A stretch of 64,000 nt of DNA from Bacteroidales bacterium (lineage in GTDB: Bacteria > Bacteroidota > Bacteroidia > Bacteroidales > JAIOZK01), in NCBI GenBank assembly GCA_021740625.1, contig JAIOZK010000013.1, positions 1-64,000 on the forward strand. The letters are read 5' to 3'. Of this stretch, positions 46,829 through 55,248 are shown piece after piece. Each line of letters opens with the position of its first letter. The first letter of the stretch is position 1. A program made the position numbers and the translations under genes. Under the pieces are notes generated by a model. That model had not been told where the DNA came from. It did not search any database and saw nothing but the letters and a program-made list of their open reading frames with translations.

Positions 46829-46869
46829 TTAGTTTCATCATGGCGCCTTCGCGCCTTTGCGGTTAAATT
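46829..46869. repeat. Dispersed TGGCGCCTT/GCGGTTAAATT repeat, copy 2
   Basis: Between the acetyltransferase and galE. TGGCGCCTT and GCGGTTAAATT match copy 1 at 36484-36524 in the same orientation, with one extra GCGCCTTT word between them. Confidence 0.6.
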
Positions 46870-46887
46870 TAATCCCGGCAATTCAAA

Positions 46888-47907
46888 ATGAAAATACTCG
46901 TAACAGGCGGAACCGGCTACATCGGTTCACATACAGCAGTAGAATTACAAAACAGCGATCATGAAGTAATCATCGTGGATAATCTTTCCAATTCGGATAA
47001 GAATGTACTGGACGGCATTGAAAAGATCACCGGCATCCGCCCGGAATTCGAGGAATTCAACCTGGCAGATAAAAAGAAAACCGCTGATTTTTTCAAACGC
47101 CACAGCGATATTGAAGGCATCATCCATTTCGCTGCCTACAAAGCCGTAGGTGAATCCGTGGAAAAACCCCTGATGTACTACCGCAACAACCTGTTTTCCC
47201 TGGTGAACATACTGCAGGGCATGAAAGACAACCACATCCCCAACCTGGTATTCTCTTCTTCTTGCACGGTCTATGGTCAGCCCGACGAACTACCTGTGAC
47301 CGAAAAAGCTCCCATCAAGAAAGCCGAATCACCTTACGGGAATACAAAACAAATTTCTGAAGAGATCATATCGGATACGATAGAATCTTCTGAACTCAAA
47401 GGCATCGCCTTGCGTTACTTCAATCCGATCGGGGCACATGAAACAGCCATCATCGGCGAATTGCCCATCGGAGTCCCGAACAATCTCATGCCTTTCATCA
47501 CCCAAACCGCTGCAGGCATTCGTGAATCCCTGCGCGTTTTTGGCGATGACTATAACACACCCGACGGTACTGCCATCCGCGACTACATCCACGTGGTTGA
47601 CCTGGCCAAAGCCCATGTCGTTGCAGTGGAAAGAATGGTCAATCAAAAAATGAAGAAGGATTTTGAAGTTTTCAACCTGGGCACAGGCAACGGTTATTCC
47701 GTGCTGGAGGTGATCAAATCCTTTGAAAGATCTACCGGGGAAAAGCTAAATTATAAGATCGTTGGTCGCCGCCCGGGGGATGTGGAACAGGTCTGGGCCG
47801 ATACACAATTCGCCAACGAGGAGCTCGGATGGAAAGCGGAGAAGGGCATAGACGAAATGACCCTTTCGGCATGGAAGTGGCAACAGTCGCTGAAAGAAAA
47901 AGACTGA
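46888..47907 (+). CDS. UDP-glucose 4-epimerase GalE
   Basis: 339-residue extended SDR enzyme interconverting UDP-glucose and UDP-galactose (or the N-acetyl forms). GGTGYIGSHTAVEL is the NAD-binding loop, SSCTVYGQP carries the catalytic Ser/Thr, SPYGNTKQ the catalytic Tyr-x3-Lys (about 151-155), and RYFNPIGAH plus TGNGYSVLEV are GalE signatures. It supplies galactose-type donors for the nearby glycan genes. Confidence 0.93.
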   Translation: MKILVTGGTGYIGSHTAVELQNSDHEVIIVDNLSNSDKNVLDGIEKITGIRPEFEEFNLADKKKTADFFKRHSDIEGIIHFAAYKAVGESVEKPLMYYRNNLFSLVNILQGMKDNHIPNLVFSSSCTVYGQPDELPVTEKAPIKKAESPYGNTKQISEEIISDTIESSELKGIALRYFNPIGAHETAIIGELPIGVPNNLMPFITQTAAGIRESLRVFGDDYNTPDGTAIRDYIHVVDLAKAHVVAVERMVNQKMKKDFEVFNLGTGNGYSVLEVIKSFERSTGEKLNYKIVGRRPGDVEQVWADTQFANEELGWKAEKGIDEMTLSAWKWQQSLKEKD

Positions 47908-48163
47908 ACAGGCTTTTAATTTGTATCATGGCCATGATAGGATTTGCAAATGCAGGCTGAAAGCCTGTTATAACTTAGCCCGGAGCATCGTTCCGGTCAG
48001 AATAGGCAAAAAGGTCCATACACCCTGAAAGGGCAAAACAGATGCAAATAATTCCAATTTCATCTACATCTTATCCTTCTTTAGCTAAGCATTTATAATA
48101 AAGCCTCCCCCCCGCCGTTTGGCTAAAAAACATTAATTTAGCGCCCTGAAATTTTCGCTGTAA
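47908..48163. repeat. Noncoding gap with REP-like hairpins
   Basis: About 256 bp before gldF. It holds CAGGCT-GAA-AGCCTG (47953-47967), a CCCGG...CCGG pair near 47980-47996, and CCCT-GAA-AGGG (48023-48033). The motifs and order (GGCTGAAAGCC, then CCCTGAAAGGG) look like a dispersed noncoding element of the same class as that at 44.7 kb. No gene seen. Confidence 0.5.
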
Positions 48164-48895
48164 ATGTTTACATTACTCAAGAAGGAAGTTAGTGGTTTTC
48201 TCAGTTCCCTGATCGGATACATCGTTATTACGGTATTCCTCCTGATCAATGGATTGTTCCTGTGGGTTTTTCCCTCGGAATTCAACATCCTTGATTTCGG
48301 ATATGCCGGACTGGACGGACTTTTTATGATGGCTCCCTTTGTGTTTCTTTTCCTGATCCCGGCCATTACCATGCGTTCCTTTGCAGATGAGAAAAAAAGC
48401 GGTACCATTGAATTCCTGGCCACACAACCCATCAGCGACATGCAGATCGTATGGGCCAAATATCTTTCAGGTCTGGTGCTGGTGATCTTTTCCCTGCTGC
48501 CTACACTGATCTATTTTGTCACGGTTTATATCCTGGCACTTCCCCCGGGCAATGTTGACACCGGAGGCATCTGGGGCTCCTACCTGGGTCTTTTGTTCCT
48601 GGGAGCTTCTTTTGTGGCAATCGGATTGTTCTCATCATCCCTCACCGACAACCAGATCATTTCCTTCCTGATCGCAGTCTTCCTCTCGGCTTTCCTCTAC
48701 CTGGGATTTGAGTTCATTTATTCTTTTGACCTTTTTGGAGCAGTTGACCTTTTCATCAAATCACTGGGAATCAGCACACATTATGCTTCCATCAGCCGTG
48801 GGGTGGTGGATACCAGGGATGTACTGTATTTCATCAGCCTGATCACCCTATTCTTATTGTTAACGAAATTATCTGTTCAAAGCAGGAAATGGTAA
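48164..48895 (+). CDS. Gliding motility ABC transporter permease GldF
   Basis: 243-residue membrane protein with six hydrophobic segments. KKEVSGFLSSLIGYIVITVFLLINGLFLW and RSFADEKKSGTIEFLATQPISD are hallmarks of GldF/ABC-2 type permeases. GldF works with GldG and the ATPase GldA, which is not in the window. Followed by gldG after 13 nt. Confidence 0.9.
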   Translation: MFTLLKKEVSGFLSSLIGYIVITVFLLINGLFLWVFPSEFNILDFGYAGLDGLFMMAPFVFLFLIPAITMRSFADEKKSGTIEFLATQPISDMQIVWAKYLSGLVLVIFSLLPTLIYFVTVYILALPPGNVDTGGIWGSYLGLLFLGASFVAIGLFSSSLTDNQIISFLIAVFLSAFLYLGFEFIYSFDLFGAVDLFIKSLGISTHYASISRGVVDTRDVLYFISLITLFLLLTKLSVQSRKW

Positions 48896-48908
48896 AAAAG
48901 TGGAGAGC

Positions 48909-50660
48909 ATGACAGATAAAAAAAGAAATATTAAAAAGTACAACATCATTCAATTGCTGGTAGGCCTTGCAGTGATCATTTTGCTCAATATTATTGGCAG
49001 TTATGTTTTTACGCGTATCGATCTGACTTCCGAAAAGCGATATTCACTTTCCGATGAAACCAAAAAGGTATTGAAAAACCTGGATGATTATGTCTTTTTC
49101 AAGGTTTATCTGGAAGGTGAATTCCCGGCCGGCTTCAAACGCCTGCGCAATGCCACAAAAGAAATGCTTGATGAGTTCCGGGCTTACTCCGATTTTGTAC
49201 AGTACGAATTTATCAATCCTTCTGAAAGTGAAGACCGCAAAGAAAGAAATTCGGTGTATCAGCTCTTAATGGAAAAGGGCCTCAGTCCCACCGACTTGCA
49301 GGTAAAAACCAGGGAGGGTATGTCGCAAAAGATCATTTTCCCGGGGGCACTGGTCACTTATGGTTCCAAAGAGAAAGCCATTGAGCTGCTGAGATCCCAA
49401 ATGGGCATTCCTCCCGAGCAGCAACTGAACAACTCCATCCAGGCGCTGGAATACAACCTGGCCAATACCATCAGCAAACTAACACAGAAAAGAAAACCCA
49501 AGGTAGCCATTCTCCGTGGACAGGGAGAACTGAACGACCGGCAAATGGCGGATATACTTTATACTCTTTCGGAGAACTACACTCTTGAAAGCCTTGAGAT
49601 CAACCAGGAGTTGAACAGCATGTCGGAACGCAGAACCATTGATTCAGCAAACACCAGGCTTGAAAACAAGTTCGATGCTTTGATCGTGGCCAAACCCGAT
49701 TCGGTTTTCAACGAAAAAGATAAATTCATCATCGATCAGTTTATCATGCGTGGTGGCAGGGTTCTCTGGTTGATCGACCCTGTTTTTGCCAGCATGGACA
49801 GCATACAAAACAAAGAATCCACCGTGGGTATCGCTCAAAACCTGAATTTAGCAGACCAGTTATTTACCTACGGTCTCCGCCTGAATAACAACCTGGTCAT
49901 GGACCTGACGGCAGTTCCCATACCCCTGAATGTGGGAAGCATGGGCGGACAGCCCCAGATCGAATTTTTCCCATGGTATTACTTCCCGCTGGTAACGCCG
50001 ACCGGTGACCATCCTATTGTTAATAATCTCAACGCCATCAAAACAGAGTTCGTAAGCAGCATCGATACCAATCGTGTTGAAAATGTGAAGAAAACCGTGC
50101 TTTTGAAAACCTCCCCCTATTCAAGGGTCATCAACACACCAGCATTTATCACCCTCAGGTTATTGCGGGATGAACCGGATGAAAGTAAATATCAGGGACC
50201 TCCCCAGCCCATTGCCGTTTTGCTGGAAGGAAAATTTGAATCTGTTTACCGCAACCGAATACCCCCAGTTATTGCCAATAATAAAGAAATTGATTTCCAG
50301 GAAAAGAGTGTACCCACAAAAATGATCGTGGTTTCCGATGGGGATATCATCAAAAACCAGTTTCACTACAAAGATGGTTATCCCCTGCCCCTGGGATATG
50401 ACCAGTACACGGGTCAAACTTACGGTAACAAAGAATTTTTACTGAATGCCATCAACTATCTGGTGGATGACTCAGAACTGATCTCCAGCAGGACACGGGA
50501 ATTCAAATTGCGCCTGCTTGACAAATCGAAGGTGAACAACAAGCGGTTGCTGATCCAACTTGCCAATGTGATACTGCCGGTTTTGATCATTCTGATCTTT
50601 GGGCTGATCAGGGCGTATATGAGAAAAGCCAGGTATACCAAAGACTGGAAAACGAATTAA
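48909..50660 (+). CDS. Gliding motility-associated ABC transporter substrate-binding protein GldG
   Basis: 583 residues from ATG48909 (a GTG at 48900 is possible). N-terminal transmembrane helix (about 12-33), then a long periplasmic region: LTSEKRYSLSDETKKVLKNLDD is the family start, KVAILRGQGEL and a Rossmann-like FDALIVAKPDSVFNEKDKFIIDQF with GGRVLWLIDPV follow; a second helix closes the protein (about 550-572). The name comes from Flavobacterium gliding, but homologues are widespread in non-gliders. Confidence 0.9.
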   Translation: MTDKKRNIKKYNIIQLLVGLAVIILLNIIGSYVFTRIDLTSEKRYSLSDETKKVLKNLDDYVFFKVYLEGEFPAGFKRLRNATKEMLDEFRAYSDFVQYEFINPSESEDRKERNSVYQLLMEKGLSPTDLQVKTREGMSQKIIFPGALVTYGSKEKAIELLRSQMGIPPEQQLNNSIQALEYNLANTISKLTQKRKPKVAILRGQGELNDRQMADILYTLSENYTLESLEINQELNSMSERRTIDSANTRLENKFDALIVAKPDSVFNEKDKFIIDQFIMRGGRVLWLIDPVFASMDSIQNKESTVGIAQNLNLADQLFTYGLRLNNNLVMDLTAVPIPLNVGSMGGQPQIEFFPWYYFPLVTPTGDHPIVNNLNAIKTEFVSSIDTNRVENVKKTVLLKTSPYSRVINTPAFITLRLLRDEPDESKYQGPPQPIAVLLEGKFESVYRNRIPPVIANNKEIDFQEKSVPTKMIVVSDGDIIKNQFHYKDGYPLPLGYDQYTGQTYGNKEFLLNAINYLVDDSELISSRTREFKLRLLDKSKVNNKRLLIQLANVILPVLIILIFGLIRAYMRKARYTKDWKTN

Positions 50661-50674
50661 ACTGAGGACAATCT

Positions 50675-51742
50675 ATGAAAAAGAATAAACTGGTATTCAT
50701 CTTTATTATACTGCTGCTGTTGATTGCAGTTATCCTGGTGATCACCAATTCATCTTCAACGCTTCGCAGGGATATCAGTGATTTTGCGATAGAAGATACG
50801 GCAAGTGTCACCAAAATCTACATGGTGGACAAATCAGACCGGGAAGTGACAATGGAAAAGACAGCACCTGGCGAATGGATGTTAAACGGAGAATATGCAG
50901 CCAGTGAAGACAAGATCAAATCTTTGCTTAAAACCATGATGGATCTCCGTGTGATGCGCCCGGTCTCCAAATCTGAACATAATAATGTTGTTCGAAGGCT
51001 GGCCGCCAAATCCGTGAAGGTAGAGATTTATCAAATCAAACCCTGGATCAATATTTTTGACTGGATCAAATTGTTTCCCCGCGAAACCAACACCAAAACC
51101 TATTATGTCGGTGGATCTACAAAAGACAACCTGGGTACTTTCATGCTTATGGAAAACTCCACCCAACCCTATGTTACTTATGTGCCCATGCTGAGAGGAT
51201 ATATCAGTCCGAGGTATACAACCGTTGAAGACGACTGGCGCGATCACCAGGTATTCGAACACCGCCTGGAGGAGATCAAAAGTATCGATATGGACTTTGT
51301 TCAGGAAGAAGGCGAAAGTTACCGGGTGGAAAACATTGACAACCTCAACATGCGCCTGATCGATAAAGAAAGCGGTGAGGTACTGAACCGCTACGACACT
51401 TTGAAGTTATTGACCTTTGTGACATCATTCGAGGACATACGCTATGAATCACTGCTCAGCAATACCCTTGATCAGGAATTCATAGATTCGGTCAGGAACA
51501 CCACACCCCTTCACCGGATTACCATCATCGACCAGAACAATGATACCACTGAGGTGATTACTTACAGAAAAAAAGGGTTCAAATACATATATGATGAAAT
51601 GACCGAAGGACCGGTACTGGAACCTTTTGATATTGACAGACTTTACGCAACACTGAACGAGGGCCGGGATTTTGTGCTCCTGCAGTATTTTGTTTTCGAC
51701 AAGGTGCTGAGGCCCCTGTCGTATTTTACAGAGAAACGGTAA
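50675..51742 (+). CDS. DUF4340-like membrane-anchored protein
   Basis: 355 residues: MKKNKLVFIFIILLLLIAV is an N-terminal signal anchor, then a periplasmic beta-rich domain with repeated patterns (WMLNGEYAASEDKIKSLL, TKTYYVGG). This matches the DUF4340 family, often encoded right after gldG-like genes. It begins 14 nt after gldG and is probably a partner of the GldFG transporter; its activity is unknown. Confidence 0.75.
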   Translation: MKKNKLVFIFIILLLLIAVILVITNSSSTLRRDISDFAIEDTASVTKIYMVDKSDREVTMEKTAPGEWMLNGEYAASEDKIKSLLKTMMDLRVMRPVSKSEHNNVVRRLAAKSVKVEIYQIKPWINIFDWIKLFPRETNTKTYYVGGSTKDNLGTFMLMENSTQPYVTYVPMLRGYISPRYTTVEDDWRDHQVFEHRLEEIKSIDMDFVQEEGESYRVENIDNLNMRLIDKESGEVLNRYDTLKLLTFVTSFEDIRYESLLSNTLDQEFIDSVRNTTPLHRITIIDQNNDTTEVITYRKKGFKYIYDEMTEGPVLEPFDIDRLYATLNEGRDFVLLQYFVFDKVLRPLSYFTEKR

Positions 51743-51810
51743 AACCGGCCATCGGAATTTGCTGCCAGCCATACATCCAATCTTGATTACAAAGATGCCT
51801 CTCCGGAAAT

Positions 51811-53139
51811 ATGGTCACTTCTTTTCCTATCTTTGCGCATGAGATTTCCAATTTACAGGTTTTTGTGTCCTATTTTGATAACATAAAGAAAAACACCTTT
51901 GTTTTAAATATACTGACCTTGATTTCGGGTACAGCCATTTCCCAGGGGATTCTTTTTGCCGCCACCCCTTTTCTTTCAAGGATCTTCAGCCCGGAAGATT
52001 TTGGGGTTTTTTCTATTTACGCCGCTACCGTCTCCATCATTGCTTCCGTTGCAAGCTGGAAATATGAACTGGCCATCATGTTGCCGGAAAAGGAAAAGGA
52101 TGTTCAGGCACTTTTTGTACTTTCCATGCTGGCCACGCTTGCAACAGCAATTGTGGTTTTCCTGCTGATCCTGGTCTTCAGACCTCTGCTTGTGCAATAT
52201 GCCACCGACCAGATTAACATTTTCATCTGGATCGTGCCACTGGGTGTTTTATTTGCAGGCTGGTTGCAGGTATTGATCTCTTTTGGCACAAAGAAAAAAA
52301 TCTTCAGGTCGATATCCATTACCCGGGCATCCCAGGCTGCTTCCGGAGTCGGGTTTCAGGGTGCTATTGGCGGTTTTAAACTTTTTTCACTGGGGCTGGT
52401 CTGGGGCAAGCTCGCAGGCGATATCATCGCATTCTTTTACCTGATCATTGCTCTTACCAGAAAACAATGCATCCATATGAAAACTGTCAGCAGAGAAGGA
52501 ATTCAAGTGAATGCAAGGAAATACAAGGATTTTCCAAGATACCAGAGTTTTGCCCAACTGCTGTCAAGTCTTTCGCAAAATGTTCCCTACCTGATGTTCT
52601 CGGGTTTGTTCAGCACCGAAATGGCTGGATTTTATATGATGAGCATCCGGGTTTTACATGCTCCTACAAGCCTGATCGCGCGCTCCACCAAGGAGGTGTA
52701 TTACCAGAAAGCAGCAGCTTTGTTCGCTGAGGGGAAATCCATTCACAAGCTTTTTAAAAAAACCACATTTGGACTTGCCAAACTGGGATTCATTCCCTTT
52801 GTACTTTTCGGGATCTTTTCCGTGTGGATCTTTTCCTTTGTCTTCGGGCAAGAATGGGAAACATCAGGGATCTATGCCCAGATCATTCTTCCCTGGTCCT
52901 TCCTGGGTTTTATGAACCCACCTTCTACGGCATCACTTTATATACTCGGATTACAGAAATTCAGTCTGAAATATGAAACCAGCCTGGTGATCAGCAGGGT
53001 GCTTGTAATATACCTGGCTTTTACTCTTTTCAATGATGATCTGGTTACCCTGCTGAGCTATTCTATTTTGGGAATCCTGTTCAATGCATTTTTAATTGTA
53101 TATTGTTTCAGGAAAAGTAAAACCATCATAAATCAATAA
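51811..53139 (+). CDS. Oligosaccharide flippase family protein (Wzx-like)
   Basis: 442 residues with about 12 transmembrane helices; FVLNILTLISGTAISQGILFAATPFLSRIFSPEDFGVFSIYA is the diagnostic opening helix pair. It opens a run of surface-polysaccharide genes to 58965 that ends with a Wzy-like protein. The start is uncertain: the -7 box TATCTTTG lies at 51828-51835, downstream of ATG51811, so a later start (for example the in-frame GTG of VSYFDNIKKN) may be used. Confidence 0.87.
   Translation: MVTSFPIFAHEISNLQVFVSYFDNIKKNTFVLNILTLISGTAISQGILFAATPFLSRIFSPEDFGVFSIYAATVSIIASVASWKYELAIMLPEKEKDVQALFVLSMLATLATAIVVFLLILVFRPLLVQYATDQINIFIWIVPLGVLFAGWLQVLISFGTKKKIFRSISITRASQAASGVGFQGAIGGFKLFSLGLVWGKLAGDIIAFFYLIIALTRKQCIHMKTVSREGIQVNARKYKDFPRYQSFAQLLSSLSQNVPYLMFSGLFSTEMAGFYMMSIRVLHAPTSLIARSTKEVYYQKAAALFAEGKSIHKLFKKTTFGLAKLGFIPFVLFGIFSVWIFSFVFGQEWETSGIYAQIILPWSFLGFMNPPSTASLYILGLQKFSLKYETSLVISRVLVIYLAFTLFNDDLVTLLSYSILGILFNAFLIVYCFRKSKTIINQ
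51828..51835 (+). promoter_or_regulatory. -7 box (TATCTTTG) at the start of the polysaccharide operon
   Basis: TATCTTTG matches TAnnTTTG and lies just inside the annotated 5' end of the flippase gene. If used, transcription starts near 51842 and the protein start must be further downstream. Confidence 0.4.
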
Positions 53140-53149
53140 ATTTGTCCCG

Positions 53150-54151
53150 ATGAACTTGAAACTGGGAATCCTTAAAGCATTTGCCGATGAATATCAGAAT
53201 TATGTCCGGGCCTGTGAGCAACTGGATATAAATTATGAAGTTATAGATATTCTGTATCCCGGCTGGGTGGATCAAATTAAAAACTCCTCCTGTGACGGAT
53301 TCCTCTGTCATCCCCCCAATGATATCATGGAAACAAAGGCCATTTATGATGAAAAGCTTTACCTGATCAACAAAGTATTGCAAAAACCAATATATCCTTC
53401 CTACGAAAGTCTGATGATCTATGAAAACAAGCGAAACCTCATCAACTGGTTGCAGGCAAAAGAATTCCCGCATCCGGAATCCTGGATTTTCGCCCGGCGC
53501 AAGGATGCAAAGAACTTTTTTAAGACGGCTGATTTTCCAATGGTTTTCAAAACAAGCATCGGGTCTGCAGCAACCGGTGTAGATATCATCAAATCACGCA
53601 ACAGGGCAGGCTGGATCGCTGATCAGGTCTTCGGCAGAGTGCACCCGGCTATGGCCATGGGAAGACTGAAATTTGGAGGACGATTGAAATTGCCCATGCC
53701 CCTTTTCGGCAGGATGCAAAAACACTACCTCATTGTTCAGAAGTTCTATGAATTGAAATGGGAATGGAGGGTTTTTTTCATCGAGAACTATGCCTCTGGT
53801 TACAAAAAGCTTTTGAAAGGATATTATGCAAGCGGTTCCAAACAAAAGGAATGGGAAGCACCCCCGGATCATGTTTTTGATTTTGCACGGGATATTTATA
53901 AATCAGAGCCCTGGTTCGATTCCATGGCCATCGACATTTTTGAAACCAGTGAAGGTGAATTGCTGGTCAATGAATTGCAGGCTTTGTTCGGAAATCCCGG
54001 GAGGAAATACAGGATGAAATACATGGGGGAAGAAGGCCATTTTAAATACAATGATGGCGAACGAAGTTTTGAACCAGGGGCTGTCGACCAGGATGATCTC
54101 AGCAAGTTCAGGGTTGAACATTTTATTAAGATACTCCAGGAAAAGCATTGA
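53150..54151 (+). CDS. ATP-grasp-like protein in polysaccharide operon
   Basis: 333 residues. An N-terminal alpha/beta domain (1-~95) precedes ENKRNLINWLQAKEFPHPESW, where ATP-grasp enzymes place the pre-ATP-grasp helix, then FPMVFKTSIGSAATGVDII (glycine-rich ATP loop, about 125-143), a VQKFYELKWEWRVFFIE segment with adenine-contacting strands, and DSMAIDIFETSEGELLVNELQALFG carrying the Asp and Glu-x-Asn metal ligands (about 257-281). ATP-grasp ligases join a carboxylate to an amine or similar nucleophile through acyl phosphate. In a glycan operon this hints at amino-acid or peptide attachment. A TAAATTTG box (53137-53144) sits just upstream. Confidence 0.65.
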   Translation: MNLKLGILKAFADEYQNYVRACEQLDINYEVIDILYPGWVDQIKNSSCDGFLCHPPNDIMETKAIYDEKLYLINKVLQKPIYPSYESLMIYENKRNLINWLQAKEFPHPESWIFARRKDAKNFFKTADFPMVFKTSIGSAATGVDIIKSRNRAGWIADQVFGRVHPAMAMGRLKFGGRLKLPMPLFGRMQKHYLIVQKFYELKWEWRVFFIENYASGYKKLLKGYYASGSKQKEWEAPPDHVFDFARDIYKSEPWFDSMAIDIFETSEGELLVNELQALFGNPGRKYRMKYMGEEGHFKYNDGERSFEPGAVDQDDLSKFRVEHFIKILQEKH

Positions 54152-55248
54152 AAACAATACTTTACATATCATCCAACTTTCGGCGATGCGGCCCGGTTAA
54201 GCAGTTGTTAAACATCCTTTCAAACCTGGACCGGAAAAAATTCAATCCTGTGATCCTGACCCTTTCGCCCGAACCCGTTGACAGCATGATGCCTGATTTC
54301 AACAAACTGTCGATCCGGATTGATTCTCTTAACCTGGGCCGGATACAGGGAATGATCAGAGGTGTGCAGTTTTTGAAAAAATATGTGCTGGAACTCAATC
54401 CGGATATGATCCACACACAGGGATTGCGACCTGATCTGTGGGCAAGCAAATTAGATCATGTAAGGCATGTGAATACGGTCAGGATGGATCCCGGCATGGA
54501 TTATCCAATGAAATTTGGAAAATATCCCGGGGCCTGGATGAAAAGGCAGCACCTCGCAGCCATCAGAAAAATCGATCATCCCGTGCTTTGTTCGATGAGT
54601 CTGCAAAAAATATTCGAAGAAAAATATGATATGCATTTGCCGGCAATCCCCAATGGTGTCGACACGGATCATTTTAAACCTGCATCAAAAGAGGAAAAGC
54701 AACAACTAAGAAAAAAATATGAAATTCCTGCAGATCATCAGGTATTTATTTATACCGGGAGCCTGATCACGAGAAAAAACCTGGAATCACTCATCCTGGC
54801 ATTTACTGAAATGCCAGAAAAGCATATCTTGCTGATTGCCGGAGATGGCAGCTCAAGGAAAACCTTAATGGAAATTGCTGCCGGAAGAAATAATATCATT
54901 TTCACCGGACAGGTTAAACATGTAAGGAAACTGCTGCAATTGTCGGATATATTCGTATCCCCTTCCCTGAGCGAAGGGCTTCCCAACACAGTGCTGGAAG
55001 CCATGGCCTGTGGATTGCCTGTCTTGTTGAGCGATATCCCGCAACACAATGAGCTTTTCTCCAGCCAGAAATATCATCATTTCTTTGAAATGAATAATGG
55101 TGAAGATCTTTTGGCAAAAATGAAAAGGATCCTTCAATCAGATAAGAAACCGCTGCAGGAACAAGTTCTTTGTATAGCCCGTCAGAATTACAGTGCCAAG
55201 CATATGTGCAGGCAATACGAATCCCTTTACGAAAAAATAAGTTCATGA
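54148..55248 (+). CDS. Glycosyltransferase family 4 (group 1), TTG start
   Basis: 366-residue GT-B enzyme. KTILYISSNFRRCGPVKQLL is the typical GT4 opening with donor-site glycine region, and EGLPNTVLEAMACGLPVLLSDIPQHNELF is the E-x7-E donor-binding motif. The start codon is TTG at 54148, overlapping the TGA of the ATP-grasp gene (TTGA); no ATG gives a full N-terminal domain, so TTG is probably correct. Retaining sugar transfer onto the growing glycan is expected. Confidence 0.87.
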   Translation: MKTILYISSNFRRCGPVKQLLNILSNLDRKKFNPVILTLSPEPVDSMMPDFNKLSIRIDSLNLGRIQGMIRGVQFLKKYVLELNPDMIHTQGLRPDLWASKLDHVRHVNTVRMDPGMDYPMKFGKYPGAWMKRQHLAAIRKIDHPVLCSMSLQKIFEEKYDMHLPAIPNGVDTDHFKPASKEEKQQLRKKYEIPADHQVFIYTGSLITRKNLESLILAFTEMPEKHILLIAGDGSSRKTLMEIAAGRNNIIFTGQVKHVRKLLQLSDIFVSPSLSEGLPNTVLEAMACGLPVLLSDIPQHNELFSSQKYHHFFEMNNGEDLLAKMKRILQSDKKPLQEQVLCIARQNYSAKHMCRQYESLYEKISS

